Part shown: in pieces, positions 19,588-29,236 of the stretch | How the letters are laid out: each line of letters opens with the position of its first letter | Position numbering within the stretch: the stretch's first letter is position 1 | Origin: Candidatus Neomarinimicrobiota bacterium | GTDB taxonomy: Bacteria > Fidelibacterota > UBA2242 > B5-G15 | Direction: 5' to 3' | Assembly: GCA_017656425.1 (NCBI GenBank) | Contig: JACDNV010000004.1 | Span: 124,001-188,000 of the forward strand | DNA: 64,000 nt | Translations under genes and position numbers: made by a program | The notes under the pieces: model-generated | Told to the model about the DNA's origin: nothing | The model's input: only the letters and a program-made list of their open reading frames with translations | Database searches by the model: none

Positions 19588-21078
19588 CTACCTTTTTATA
19601 GATAAAAATAAATTAAAAATATTACTTTTGCACAAACGATTAATCCAGTACAAGTTTAATTTTTTATATAACGCAAAAGTCATCCACAATACTACTATAC
19701 TCATTGCAATCTTTATTAACAATATATATTTGTTCAAATTCAAATTCTTCAAAATAATATAAAAGAGAATAAACACCAAAAATTCCCATATTAAGATTAT
19801 CAAATAATAATAACTGATTGAATAAGATTTTAATTTTAGTTTCAATATTGTTAAAGTTGAAATAAATAATATAATAATTGTTACAATGAACGAATAGATA
19901 TTACCATAAAATTTTAAATCTTTTAAAAGCAGAAAAAAAACCAGAAAAGTAATCATACCTATAAAATTTACTAATGTTGTATAGGGTTTAATAAATAAAC
20001 CATCAAGTATACTTCTACATATAGCATATGTTAAATAAAATCCAACGAATAACCCACTTAATCTAAATAAGTTTTCATATTCAAGATAACTACTGTTAAA
20101 AATGATAATTACTATTTCTTTCATAAATAAAAATAAAAACAGTCCCAATGGGATGAAAATAGAAATAGAAACTTCAAATATCTTATCAAAATCTTCTTTA
20201 ACCTTTTCTTCGCTGTATTTTTTTGCTCTGAAGGAAAACTCCGGTAATAGAACTAATCCCAATGCGGATGCGAAGATTTCAAACACTTGAATTATATAAA
20301 TAATAAGACCTACTACTGCTGTTTCAACTAAACCATATAATTTCGAAGTAAAATAAACAGGAAGAAAAAAAATTCCTGCTGAAAAAAAAATTGATGGCAA
20401 TCTAAATATACCATATCTAAAAAACCCAGAGACATCAGGTCTGTTATTAATTATTAAATTATAATCTTTATAAATAATTTTTGTATTTCTATAAAACTTA
20501 AAGTAAATAATCCCAATAATTACAATATTTAAAAGTGAAAATAATAAAAAATAGGTTGATATAATATAATTTTCTTTTACATTTAGCAGAAATAACAAAA
20601 AAACTGTGCTCAAAGAAATAAACCAGAATACAAGATTAACTAGGTTCATATAATTGAATTTCCTAAGCCCTCTGAAATAACTAAGGGTTATATAATAAAT
20701 ACAAACAGATAAGATATATGCGCTTAATGGTAAGAGTAAATATTTATATTTATTATCATTAAAAATCAAATTTACCAGTCCATTTCTATATATAATGCTA
20801 ATAAAAATAAATACTCCATAATTTACAAAAAAAGTTATCAAAGTGGCTTTAAGATAATTTTTTGAATTCTGTTCGTCAGCGCTAATAAATTTGGACAGAG
20901 ATGTCTGTAAATTAAATAAAAATATGGGATATCCAAAAAGTACTAATCTTCTAATAAGAACAAATATCCCCATCGATTCTTTTGACAATAGCGTAGCAAA
21001 TATCTTAATTACTGCAACACCGCATATTGCACTAAATACTTGGACTATGAAAGTTTTTATAATTTGTTTTTCAATCAA
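19588..21078 (-). CDS. Wzx-type polysaccharide flippase (MOP superfamily)
   Basis: A 496-residue integral membrane protein with about 12-14 hydrophobic helices, reading as a lipid-linked oligosaccharide translocase. The N-terminus (TFIVQVFSAICGVAVIKIFA, then a Lys-Glu-containing loop) and the early SLSKFISADEQNSKNYLKAT resemble Wzx/RfbX proteins. It would move the undecaprenyl-linked repeat unit across the inner membrane for Wzy polymerisation. Sequence conservation in this family is low, so the call rests on topology and on its place at the end of a polysaccharide locus that also encodes Wzy-, Wzz- and Wza-like proteins. A 27-bp gap separates it from the acetyltransferase gene. Confidence 0.8.
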   Translation of the reverse strand: MIEKQIIKTFIVQVFSAICGVAVIKIFATLLSKESMGIFVLIRRLVLFGYPIFLFNLQTSLSKFISADEQNSKNYLKATLITFFVNYGVFIFISIIYRNGLVNLIFNDNKYKYLLLPLSAYILSVCIYYITLSYFRGLRKFNYMNLVNLVFWFISLSTVFLLFLLNVKENYIISTYFLLFSLLNIVIIGIIYFKFYRNTKIIYKDYNLIINNRPDVSGFFRYGIFRLPSIFFSAGIFFLPVYFTSKLYGLVETAVVGLIIYIIQVFEIFASALGLVLLPEFSFRAKKYSEEKVKEDFDKIFEVSISIFIPLGLFLFLFMKEIVIIIFNSSYLEYENLFRLSGLFVGFYLTYAICRSILDGLFIKPYTTLVNFIGMITFLVFFLLLKDLKFYGNIYSFIVTIIILFISTLTILKLKLKSYSISYYYLIILIWEFLVFILFYIILKNLNLNKYILLIKIAMSIVVLWMTFALYKKLNLYWINRLCKSNIFNLFLSIKR

Positions 21079-21105
21079 GTTTTATACATTTTGTAACAGT
21101 CACAT

Positions 21106-21609
21106 TTAAAAATCAATCTTTCTGATTTCTTTTGCTGGTACACCAGCCACAATCGTATAAGGAGGTACATCCTTGGTAACAACAGCCCCTGCCCCAACTA
21201 TTGAATATTCACCAATTACAACTCCGGCCAAAATAGTAGCAGACGATCCGATTGATGCACCTTTCTTTACTACTGTTGGAATTACCTTCCAGTCCTTTTC
21301 TGTCTGTAATTCACCATCAGCATTTGTTGCTCTTGGATAAAGATCATTTATAAATGTTACATTATGTCCAATAAACACTTCATCTTCTATTGTAACACCT
21401 TCACAGATAAATGAATGTGAAGATATTTTACACCTTTTTCCTACTTTTACACCCTTCTGGATTTCTACAAATGGACCAATTTTAGTTTTATCTCCAATTT
21501 CACAGCCATAGATGTTAACAAAACAAAATATTTTAACATTTTCCCCCAAAATAACATCATCACTAATTCTTATAAAATTGTCTTTAATATATTTTTGGTC
21601 AAGTTTCAT
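21106..21609 (-). CDS. Hexapeptide-repeat N-acetyltransferase (WbpD/WlbB-like)
   Basis: Left-handed beta-helix acyltransferase of 167 residues. The repeats run from VILGENVKIFCFVNIYGCEI to VVIGEYSIVGAGAVVTKDVP, ending with the common VAGVPAKEIRKI. FICEGVTIEDEVFIGHNVTF followed by NDLYPRAT matches the WbpD/WlbB group, which acetylates the 3-amino group of UDP-GlcNAc3NA. It lies 1 bp after the oxidoreductase gene and is next in line to the aminotransferase, the full trio for a diacetamido uronic acid. An acetyltransferase for dTDP-3-amino-deoxyhexose is the main alternative. Confidence 0.87.
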   Translation of the reverse strand: MKLDQKYIKDNFIRISDDVILGENVKIFCFVNIYGCEIGDKTKIGPFVEIQKGVKVGKRCKISSHSFICEGVTIEDEVFIGHNVTFINDLYPRATNADGELQTEKDWKVIPTVVKKGASIGSSATILAGVVIGEYSIVGAGAVVTKDVPPYTIVAGVPAKEIRKIDF

Positions 21610-21610
21610 T

Positions 21611-22609
21611 TTAAAACCTAACCTTGATGCTATCGTTTTTTATAGAAAACTCAGATGCTTCTAATATTTTAACAACATCAAGGCCTAAATAACAGTCAGA
21701 TATAGGATTTTTATGATTGATAATACTTTCAACAAAATCTTTACATACCAAAGTTAAAGCTTCTGTATCATCTAATTTCGGTGCATACATATCTCCTGTT
21801 CTATACGATATCAGCATTCTATGTACCCCTTCCTGATTAGTCGCTATAATTCCTTTATCATATACTTTAACTTTTTCACTTGGCTCTGTATCATCATATA
21901 CAATCATTTTCTTTGTCCCACCAATTAAAATTTTTCTCACTTTTGTCGGTGCTAACCAATTCACATGAAAATGAGCAATTAATCCATCATCTAAGAAAAT
22001 TGTAATATATGCAATGTCCTCTATATTATTATAATGTGCTATACCACTTGCCAATACAGCTTTTACTTTTGATTTAATAATATACTTCATAATTGAAACA
22101 TCATGGGCAGCTAAGTCCCAAACAACATTGACATCATGCTGAAACAGACCTAGATTTACTCTTACTGAATCAAAATAATATATATCACCGATATCACCAC
22201 TTTCAATAATTTCCTTTATTTTCCTGACAGCACCTGTATATAAAAATGTATGGTCAACCATCAGTACCAAACCATTCTTCTCTGCTATACTTATTAGTTC
22301 CTCTGCATGCCTTACTGATGAAGTCATTGGCTTCTCTAACAGTACATGCTTACCGCACTCTAACGCCTTCTTACATAAAGGATAATGAGTAGCAACAGGA
22401 GTCGCAATTGCGATAGCATCAATATCTTTGTTTTTAAAAACTGCTTCCATATCCTCTATAATTTCTACCGATGGGTACCTTGATTTTATTATAGTGTGAC
22501 GATTTTTCTCTTTGTCAAAACCGTAAACTTTTTTAACCTGAGGAGTTGACAAAAAATTTCTGACCAAGTTTGGTCCCCAATATCCCAATCCTATAACAAC
22601 AACATTCAC
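21611..22609 (-). CDS. Gfo/Idh/MocA family sugar oxidoreductase
   Basis: NAD(P)-dependent sugar dehydrogenase of 332 residues. The Rossmann start VVIGLGYWGPNLVRNF and the catalytic-site block GKHVLLEKPMTSSVRHAEEL are typical, as is DLAAHDVSIMKYI for the sugar-binding half. In the company of an aminotransferase and a hexapeptide acetyltransferase it probably oxidises the C3 hydroxyl of a UDP-sugar, as WbpB/WlbA does, so that the aminotransferase can act. No UDP-GlcNAc 6-dehydrogenase (WbpA) is in the window. Substrate is inferred from context only. Confidence 0.88.
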   Translation of the reverse strand: MNVVVIGLGYWGPNLVRNFLSTPQVKKVYGFDKEKNRHTIIKSRYPSVEIIEDMEAVFKNKDIDAIAIATPVATHYPLCKKALECGKHVLLEKPMTSSVRHAEELISIAEKNGLVLMVDHTFLYTGAVRKIKEIIESGDIGDIYYFDSVRVNLGLFQHDVNVVWDLAAHDVSIMKYIIKSKVKAVLASGIAHYNNIEDIAYITIFLDDGLIAHFHVNWLAPTKVRKILIGGTKKMIVYDDTEPSEKVKVYDKGIIATNQEGVHRMLISYRTGDMYAPKLDDTEALTLVCKDFVESIINHKNPISDCYLGLDVVKILEASEFSIKNDSIKVRF

Positions 22610-22631
22610 TTGTACACTCCTTTTAAAAATC

Positions 22632-23729
22632 CTATATCATTTTTTTTAAAAAATCTTTTATGCATCGGGAAACATAATATATCTGCTCATTTGTAATCTC
22701 AGGGTAAATAGGTAAAGAAATTCCCCCATCCGCTAGATCCTCCGCAACAGGGAAATCACCCTTTTTATATCCAAGGTATTCAAAACATGGTTGTAAATGA
22801 AGTGGTATCGGATAATGCAATCCAGTACCTACACCTCTGTCATAAAGATAACTTCTTAACTTATCTCTTATTTCTTTTCTATTTTTTACTTCTCTATTTA
22901 TTTGGATTACATATAAATGATACACATGATAGGAATAATCCATTTCCTTAGGGAGAATTATCTGTTCTATCCCCGATAGAAACTCATTATAACATCTGGC
23001 CACCTTTCTTCTTTTTTCTGTCCATTCTTTTAAATATTTTAATTTTACATATAAAACTGCCCCTTGAATATTTTCCATTCGATAGTTATGTCCAAATACG
23101 ACATGATTATATTTATCTTTAGATCCATGATTCCTCATCAAATAAAACTTTTCAGCAAGTGCCTCGTCATTTGTCATCACTGCTCCTGCTTCACCATAGG
23201 CTCCCAGATTTTTCCCTGGATAAAAACTAAAAGATGCAGCTACTCCAATACCACCCACTTTTTTACCTTTATACTCTGCTAAATGTGATTGAGCTGCATC
23301 CTCCACTAAAACCAAATTATATCTTTTCGCTAATTCGCTTAATGAATCCATATCAGCAGGCTGTCCATATAAATGCACAGCTACAACAGCTTTTGTATTT
23401 CTAGAAATTACAGATTCAATTTTTAAAGGATCAATATTATAACTTTCTTCATTGCAATCAACAAATACAGGTTTAGCACCACACAATATTACGCCCCAAG
23501 CAGTGGCAATAAATGTATTGACCGGTATTACAACTTCATCACCAGGTTTTATACCCAGTCCCCATAATACCAAATGATTTCCAGCAGTTCCACTGCTAAC
23601 ACCAATGCAATACCTTACATTATGCATTTCTGAAAATTTTTTTTCAAATTTTTTAACATATTCTCCCATAACAAACGAAGAATTTTCAAAAATATTATTA
23701 AAAGCTTCCCATATTTCATTTTTAATCAT
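22632..23729 (-). CDS. DegT/DnrJ/EryC1/StrS aminotransferase
   Basis: PLP-dependent sugar aminotransferase of 365 residues. SSGTAGNHLVLWGLGIKPGD, VIPVNTFIATAWGV and the VEDAAQSHLAEYKGKKVGG block are standard. The PLP lysine lies in SFSFYPGKNLGAYGEAGAV. It probably transaminates a 3-keto UDP-sugar, WbpE-like, given the flanking oxidoreductase and acetyltransferase. It is the first gene of the four-gene block 23729-19588. A 597-bp AT-rich spacer separates it from the divergent glycosyltransferase at 24327. dTDP-sugar aminotransferases such as FdtB are closely similar alternatives. Confidence 0.9.
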   Translation of the reverse strand: MIKNEIWEAFNNIFENSSFVMGEYVKKFEKKFSEMHNVRYCIGVSSGTAGNHLVLWGLGIKPGDEVVIPVNTFIATAWGVILCGAKPVFVDCNEESYNIDPLKIESVISRNTKAVVAVHLYGQPADMDSLSELAKRYNLVLVEDAAQSHLAEYKGKKVGGIGVAASFSFYPGKNLGAYGEAGAVMTNDEALAEKFYLMRNHGSKDKYNHVVFGHNYRMENIQGAVLYVKLKYLKEWTEKRRKVARCYNEFLSGIEQIILPKEMDYSYHVYHLYVIQINREVKNRKEIRDKLRSYLYDRGVGTGLHYPIPLHLQPCFEYLGYKKGDFPVAEDLADGGISLPIYPEITNEQIYYVSRCIKDFLKKMI

Positions 23730-24326
23730 GTTATATTGTATGTTTAGATCTAAAAATGGAACTTTAATAGTTTATTTTCCCTATATTTCTTATTATTTTT
23801 GAATTAATACTATTTACTTTTATCAAAAATTACTCAGGGTAAGTTATAAATAAATAAAATATTATTCCAATAAATTTTGTACAAATTCATTCCCTAACAC
23901 TACTACATTTAATCTAAATGGGAGACAGTTCTTTTAACAAAATATATTGCTATAAGTTGTACTTAAACTAATAAAGATGAAAATTAAAATTCCAAATAAA
24001 TATCTATAAGAGAATCACAAATACCAGATAAAAGTAATATAATAAAATATATTCTGTTCAATTTCAAAAATATCTATTTTTTATATATTACAAAAATCGA
24101 TATGAGTCTTTTTTATGAATTATGCCCTCAGCTCTCTAATAATTTAAATTTCGCCACAAATATATCTTTAATCAAAATTTAAAAATTCCTTTTTTATTTG
24201 GAATGGTAACTTGGTTCCTTTCCCACATATTGAAAAAACCTTTTCAGAAACTTTTTGTATTTCAAAAATATTCAAATTAAAATTTGATGAGATTTTATTA
24301 TTAATTATATTATCAGATTTAAAGAA
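23730..24326. other. Divergent intergenic spacer, 597 bp, no gene seen
   Basis: Very AT-rich spacer between the minus-strand aminotransferase block and the plus-strand glycosyltransferase. All frames are interrupted and show no coding character. Promoters for both directions should lie here. No clear repeat, insertion-sequence end or stable hairpin was recognised. Confidence 0.5.
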
Positions 24327-25337
24327 ATGAATTTTTGTGAGAGAATAATTTTGGATAACTTTCCATTAATATCTATAGTAATAGCCATAAGGAACGAAGA
24401 AAAATATATCAAAAAGTGTTTAGAAAGTTGCTATAATCAAACATTGTCTAAAAGACTATATGAAATACTCATCATAGATGGCATGAGTAATGACTCCACA
24501 TTATCAATTGTAAACAATTTTGTTGAAAAACATAAAAATCTTAGAATAAAAATTCTATCAAATACAAAGAAAATACAAGCAGTTGGATGGAATATTGGAA
24601 TAAAAAACGCAAAAGGGAAATATATAATACTATTATCAGGTCATGCCTATCTCACTATAGATTATTTGGAAAAATGTCTTATGTTTCATGCAAAGTACGA
24701 TGCTCCTTGTATCGGGGGAGTAGTAAAACTCGTAGGTGAAGATAACAAAAGTAAATCAATAGGGGCAGCGTTCAATAGCATTATTGGTTCAGGAAATGCG
24801 AAGTATTGGTGCGGTACTAAAATTGAGTACGTGGAAACTTTGCTCTTTGGAATGTATAAAAAAGAAGTGATTGAAGAAGTCGGATATATTGATGAAAATT
24901 TAGTTAGAGGAGAGGACTGGGAATTAAATTATAAAATAGTGAAAAAATTCGGTAAAATGCTACTTATACCAGAAATAAAATCATTTTTATACGCAAAATC
25001 AAACTTTAAAAACCTTTTTAAAAGACAATTTATTGCTGGATTATGGAAACCTTATATTTTCAAAAAACACCCCAAATCAATATTATTTCGTCATTTGCTG
25101 CCACCTATTTTTACTTTTGCGACATTTCTATCTATAATAATTTCAATTATTTTAAAAACACCTACGATAACACTATCAATTATAATCCCATACTTATTGG
25201 TAATAAGTAGTTATAGTATTCTTTTAAAAATAAAAGATAAAAGTTTATCTATAACATATCTGATAATATCCTTTTTGATTATACATTTTACGTATGGAAT
25301 GGGACTTATCTTAGGAATCTTTAAATTTTTATTTTAG
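24327..25337 (+). CDS. Family 2 glycosyltransferase, ExoA-like, with C-terminal membrane helices
   Basis: Inverting GT-A glycosyltransferase of 336 residues that would add a sugar to the lipid-linked repeat unit. The start ISIVIAIRNEEKYIKKCLES is the usual nucleotide-sugar site. The second block is ILLSGHAYLTIDYLEKC, in which GHA replaces the common DxD, as in ExoA-type enzymes. VRGEDWELNYKIVKKFGKML provides the acidic ED motif. The C-terminal 80 residues hold three hydrophobic helices. It is the only plus-strand gene in the locus and converges on the polymerase gene, overlapping it by 17 bp, so it was perhaps inserted or reoriented during remodelling. Acceptor and sugar are unknown. Confidence 0.88.
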   Translation: MNFCERIILDNFPLISIVIAIRNEEKYIKKCLESCYNQTLSKRLYEILIIDGMSNDSTLSIVNNFVEKHKNLRIKILSNTKKIQAVGWNIGIKNAKGKYIILLSGHAYLTIDYLEKCLMFHAKYDAPCIGGVVKLVGEDNKSKSIGAAFNSIIGSGNAKYWCGTKIEYVETLLFGMYKKEVIEEVGYIDENLVRGEDWELNYKIVKKFGKMLLIPEIKSFLYAKSNFKNLFKRQFIAGLWKPYIFKKHPKSILFRHLLPPIFTFATFLSIIISIILKTPTITLSIIIPYLLVISSYSILLKIKDKSLSITYLIISFLIIHFTYGMGLILGIFKFLF

Positions 25338-26757
25338 CCTTATAATATTTCTGAAAATCAATCAAGAGTAAAACAAATATAAAACATAAAAATAATCCTT
25401 TTGAAACAATTAAAACTGTATAGTTTGCAGAAATAAATGAGAAGGTAAAATTCATTACTAAACCGCTAACCAACATTACATATATAACATTTTTTTTATA
25501 ATTTGAAGCCTCTAATAGCTTCTGCTGGAATAAATTTGTTAAAAAGCCCAACAGTAATGTAAAAAAGATAACCCCAACCAATCCAAAATCAGCCCATGCG
25601 CTTCCAAGATATATAGCATTGGCAAATCCAGTTGTAAATGGCATTCTCCACCAAATTTTTGCTACATAATTTGCTATATTAAATGTCCCATCTTCAAATA
25701 ACCATGAAAACAATTTTGTGGATCTTCCTAATAGAAACTCATGCATTGACGGGAAAATTTTGTAGTATTGGTATAGAACATCAGCAGGGGCTAAAAATAC
25801 TCTATAAAATAAAGCATTTAATATAGTTTCAGTATTTCTAAGCAGTGGATTCGTAGTAAAGTAATATATAACAATGGGGAATGCAAATATTAACAGTAAA
25901 CCAAGAACTATGTATTTAAATTTAATTTTACCTTCTTTTAAAAAATAAAAGGAGATAAGAGATAAAAAAATTTGAGCTACAGGAGCTTTTGCTGTCGTAA
26001 TAGCATTATTTATAAGTCCAGTAACTAAAAATATTATAAATAACACCTTATATTTATTTTCTTTGTATAAAATGCATAAAAATAAACTGCCCACGATTCC
26101 AAGTGGATAAAAAAGGTCCCTATTCCATGAATATAAGTATTTTTCAATTATATTCACTTCCAATAACTTAAAAGCCTCTTCCCTTAAAGCCCACATATAA
26201 GCATAAGATTTTGGATTTTTTATCATTTCCAGTAGAGGTATCTTTTTAATTCTTATTAAATATAAAAACAATAGGGCAAAACATAGTATTAACAAATGAA
26301 TTAACAACTTATAGAAAATATGATCATATTCGCTTTTTTTTATTTTCATATAATACATTTTGCTTATTTTATCTATGTTAATATCCCATAAATATTTGGA
26401 TGTTAACAATCCGATCGGAAATAATATATAAAAAGATAAAATAGAAAAGAAATACATGTTTTCAATCTCATTAGTGGTTTTAGTTATAACAAAAATAGAT
26501 GGAATAGAGATAAAAATTGTATAAGAAAAAAGTAATAATGAGGGAAACGATAAAATTCTTAATCCATTAAAACCATAGATAAATCGCTCATTGTAAATAA
26601 TTAATTCATAAACCAATATAGAGGAAATCACTAATCCAAATAGTAAAGCAATTTCCTCATTAACAAATATAAACAATAGTAAACTTATAATCGGAAGTAT
26701 AATAATCAAAAATTTATCATAATCAAAGAGTTTCGCATCTTCTATAGTTTTATTCAT
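25321..26757 (-). CDS. Wzy-like O-antigen/oligosaccharide repeat polymerase
   Basis: Polytopic membrane protein of 478 residues with about 11-12 hydrophobic helices and a large central loop (about residues 300-385). The loop contains LLGRSTKLFSWLFEDG and then WWRMPFTTGFANAIYLGSAW, which resembles the oligosaccharide repeat unit polymerase group. It is expected to polymerise flipped repeat units on the periplasmic face. Its gene sits between the Wzz-like gene and the convergent glycosyltransferase. Family conservation is poor, so the call depends on topology and locus context. Confidence 0.78.
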   Translation of the reverse strand: MNKTIEDAKLFDYDKFLIIILPIISLLLFIFVNEEIALLFGLVISSILVYELIIYNERFIYGFNGLRILSFPSLLLFSYTIFISIPSIFVITKTTNEIENMYFFSILSFYILFPIGLLTSKYLWDINIDKISKMYYMKIKKSEYDHIFYKLLIHLLILCFALLFLYLIRIKKIPLLEMIKNPKSYAYMWALREEAFKLLEVNIIEKYLYSWNRDLFYPLGIVGSLFLCILYKENKYKVLFIIFLVTGLINNAITTAKAPVAQIFLSLISFYFLKEGKIKFKYIVLGLLLIFAFPIVIYYFTTNPLLRNTETILNALFYRVFLAPADVLYQYYKIFPSMHEFLLGRSTKLFSWLFEDGTFNIANYVAKIWWRMPFTTGFANAIYLGSAWADFGLVGVIFFTLLLGFLTNLFQQKLLEASNYKKNVIYVMLVSGLVMNFTFSFISANYTVLIVSKGLFLCFIFVLLLIDFQKYYKAKIKI

Positions 26758-26770
26758 AGAATATTTCTTA

Positions 26771-27889
26771 TTAATTGAATTTTTTTATTCTATCTTTGAG
26801 TTTATTATACTTGTCTTTAAAATAAATATAATAAATACCTAACAATGATGAAAAAATGAAAGTTAAAACGACAATTTTAGCTCTTTTCGGTTTAGCCTTT
26901 CTTTCTGGTGGAATAGCTTTATCTACAACTTGAATTATAGAAACCATTTTATTTTCATTTAGCCTGGCTTGTTCATATACAGGTCCTAAATATTCTAATA
27001 CTTTAGTATAATATGTTAGATTTCTTCTTATCTGAGAAAATAATACTTCAATCTTAGGAACCTCTTCGGACTTAAATATTAATTTTTCATTATGCGGATT
27101 GTTTAATAGCTCGTTATATTTATCACGAAATGCATCAATTCTCATTTTTAACTGATTAACAGAGGGAGTATTTCTACCATATGTTTTTAATGCAACATTG
27201 TATTCCACTTCGGTTACCGCTAATTGTGCATGAACTTCTGCTAACATACTAATCCAAGATTCCAACTGGTCTGGCAAACTTATTACATTATATTTATCCA
27301 TGAATAATTTTAATTTATTTTCATAAAACTTGATACTATCAATCACTTCTTTGTACTTATTTTCATAAATTGTTCTTATTTCGTATGCTACATCATAATT
27401 TAAAGTTCTCAAAATACTATCTGCAGCATACACAAGATAATTCGCAATCTCAGCTGCCTTATATTTATCTCTATCAAATACACTTATAATTATCTGAGAT
27501 TCTTCTCCAACATTGATTTTAACATTACTTCTTAATTTCTTTAGGGTCTTTTCGAAGCTATCTGTCCTATATCTCTCTTGTAATTGAAATCTTTCAATTA
27601 TTCGTTCTAATAAGGTCCTGCTTTTTAAAACTGTCATGACCTTATTCAGATTCGACTCTAATCCAATTCCACTTGGTATTCCAAGGTTTGATAAAATTTC
27701 AATTCCCGGGATTGAAAAAGACCTCGATTTACTAATTAAAACAGTGACATCAGCTTTGTAAGTTTTAGGTAGAAGCAAACTAATGATTATCGATAACATG
27801 GTAAAACTTAAAACTATTACTATTAGAATAACTTTATTCTTCCAAAGTAAATATATTAGACCAATTAAACCGTTATTATTCCTACTCAT
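26771..27889 (-). CDS. Wzz-type polysaccharide chain length determinant
   Basis: Inner-membrane polysaccharide co-polymerase of 372 residues. A first transmembrane helix lies at about residues 16-40, a long helical periplasmic region follows, and a second helix lies at about 330-355, preceded by the proline-rich VVDKAIPPERKAKPKRAK that marks Wzz/GumC proteins. No cytoplasmic BY-kinase domain follows, unlike Wzc. It probably controls chain length with the neighbouring Wzy-like polymerase and contacts the SLBB export protein encoded 13 bp upstream. Confidence 0.88.
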   Translation of the reverse strand: MSRNNNGLIGLIYLLWKNKVILIVIVLSFTMLSIIISLLLPKTYKADVTVLISKSRSFSIPGIEILSNLGIPSGIGLESNLNKVMTVLKSRTLLERIIERFQLQERYRTDSFEKTLKKLRSNVKINVGEESQIIISVFDRDKYKAAEIANYLVYAADSILRTLNYDVAYEIRTIYENKYKEVIDSIKFYENKLKLFMDKYNVISLPDQLESWISMLAEVHAQLAVTEVEYNVALKTYGRNTPSVNQLKMRIDAFRDKYNELLNNPHNEKLIFKSEEVPKIEVLFSQIRRNLTYYTKVLEYLGPVYEQARLNENKMVSIIQVVDKAIPPERKAKPKRAKIVVLTFIFSSLLGIYYIYFKDKYNKLKDRIKKFN

Positions 27890-27902
27890 ATGTACCCCCT
27901 GA

Positions 27903-29117
27903 TTACTTATAATATTTAGTTGCCGCTAGATATGTTAGAAATACAGACATTAAAGACGCAGTTATTTCAAGAATTGAAGACCTTTCTCCTACAAGTATAT
28001 CCCGATTATTTCTTTTAACCATTATAATATCACCCCGCTCTATTAATACATTTAGTCCTTTTTCAATTTCCCCATTTTTACGAATTACCGTAACTTTATT
28101 AAGACTTCCTTTTTCTGTTACACCTCCTGCTATTCCAATATAATCATGGGCAGTTAAACCAGGTATATAGCCATATTTCCTTGGTAATTTAACATAGCCC
28201 AACACCGTAACACCTTCCATCGCTAAAATATCAACCTCATCACCAGGCTGTAATATAAAATCATCGAAATTATCTGATGAAACTTGAATTATTTCTCTTT
28301 CCGAACTGACTTTTCTTCTTATTAATACTTTTGATAGATCAGCTGTTGGTTTTACATTAACTAATCTCAATAAAAAGTCATTCAAAGTCTCATTATTTTT
28401 AACTACATAATATCCCTGGTTATACACCTCTCCCCTTACTTCAACACATTCACTATCAACACTACCAAAAGGAATAAAAATCATTTTGCATTCCTTTAGA
28501 AATGGATTGTTTTCTTGATCTCCGGTAAGCAAATACATTGTAAAATCTACAGTATCTACCTCATTATTATTATTAAATATCAATATTTCATTCTGTTTTG
28601 CCAAATTATTAAATCCACCCGCTTGATCTATTAATTCACTTAATCTAATGACTGGGGTTATAGTATATATACCTGGCTTATTGATTGCACCTAAAATTTG
28701 AACTTTAAAATTACGAATATCAGATAGAACAACAATAATCTTTGCTTCTTTATACCCATTATTTTTAATAATATCTACTACTTTTTCCACTCCATCCTTT
28801 AAGTTCATACCTGCCAACCTAAATTTTCCGACACCAGGTAAAACTATATACCCATTTGGATTAACTCTAGTTCTATAATCAAAAGAGATATCGGTTACGA
28901 TCATTATATAAAATTCATCACCTGGGCCTATTATGTAATCTTCAGGATTAATAACTTTCTCTAATATAAATCTTTGTTTCAACGACACCTCGCCCATTAA
29001 GTAACCAGTAGGTTGTTCATAAATTGTACCCTTTTTACCTTCTTCCTGCATTTGCATAAAAGCAATTTGAGAAACAAAAATAAATGTTAAAAAAATTTTT
29101 AAAATTACCTTAATCAT
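27903..29117 (-). CDS. Polysaccharide export protein, Wza/SLBB type
   Basis: Periplasmic/outer-membrane export protein of 404 residues. After a signal peptide (about residues 1-20, no lipobox cysteine) comes the Poly_export domain with YIIGPGDEFYIMI and VNPNGYIVLPGVGKFRLAGM. SLBB domains follow, seen in VQILGAINKPGIYTITPV, VEVRGEVYNQGYYVVKNNET and VTVLGYVKLPRKYGYIPG. The C-terminus is hydrophobic (SVFLTYLAATKYYK) and may form the outer-membrane helix. With Wzz it would form the export channel. Absence of a lipidation cysteine differs from E. coli Wza. Confidence 0.9.
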   Translation of the reverse strand: MIKVILKIFLTFIFVSQIAFMQMQEEGKKGTIYEQPTGYLMGEVSLKQRFILEKVINPEDYIIGPGDEFYIMIVTDISFDYRTRVNPNGYIVLPGVGKFRLAGMNLKDGVEKVVDIIKNNGYKEAKIIVVLSDIRNFKVQILGAINKPGIYTITPVIRLSELIDQAGGFNNLAKQNEILIFNNNNEVDTVDFTMYLLTGDQENNPFLKECKMIFIPFGSVDSECVEVRGEVYNQGYYVVKNNETLNDFLLRLVNVKPTADLSKVLIRRKVSSEREIIQVSSDNFDDFILQPGDEVDILAMEGVTVLGYVKLPRKYGYIPGLTAHDYIGIAGGVTEKGSLNKVTVIRKNGEIEKGLNVLIERGDIIMVKRNNRDILVGERSSILEITASLMSVFLTYLAATKYYK

Positions 29118-29236
29118 AATTCCACTCCATATTTATTTTATCACTACCACCAACCAACACAAAAATTTTTCTAAATATTAATTATTCAATTCCCTGTACT
29201 TTCTTATTTCTACAATAATATCACATCTTGTTATTA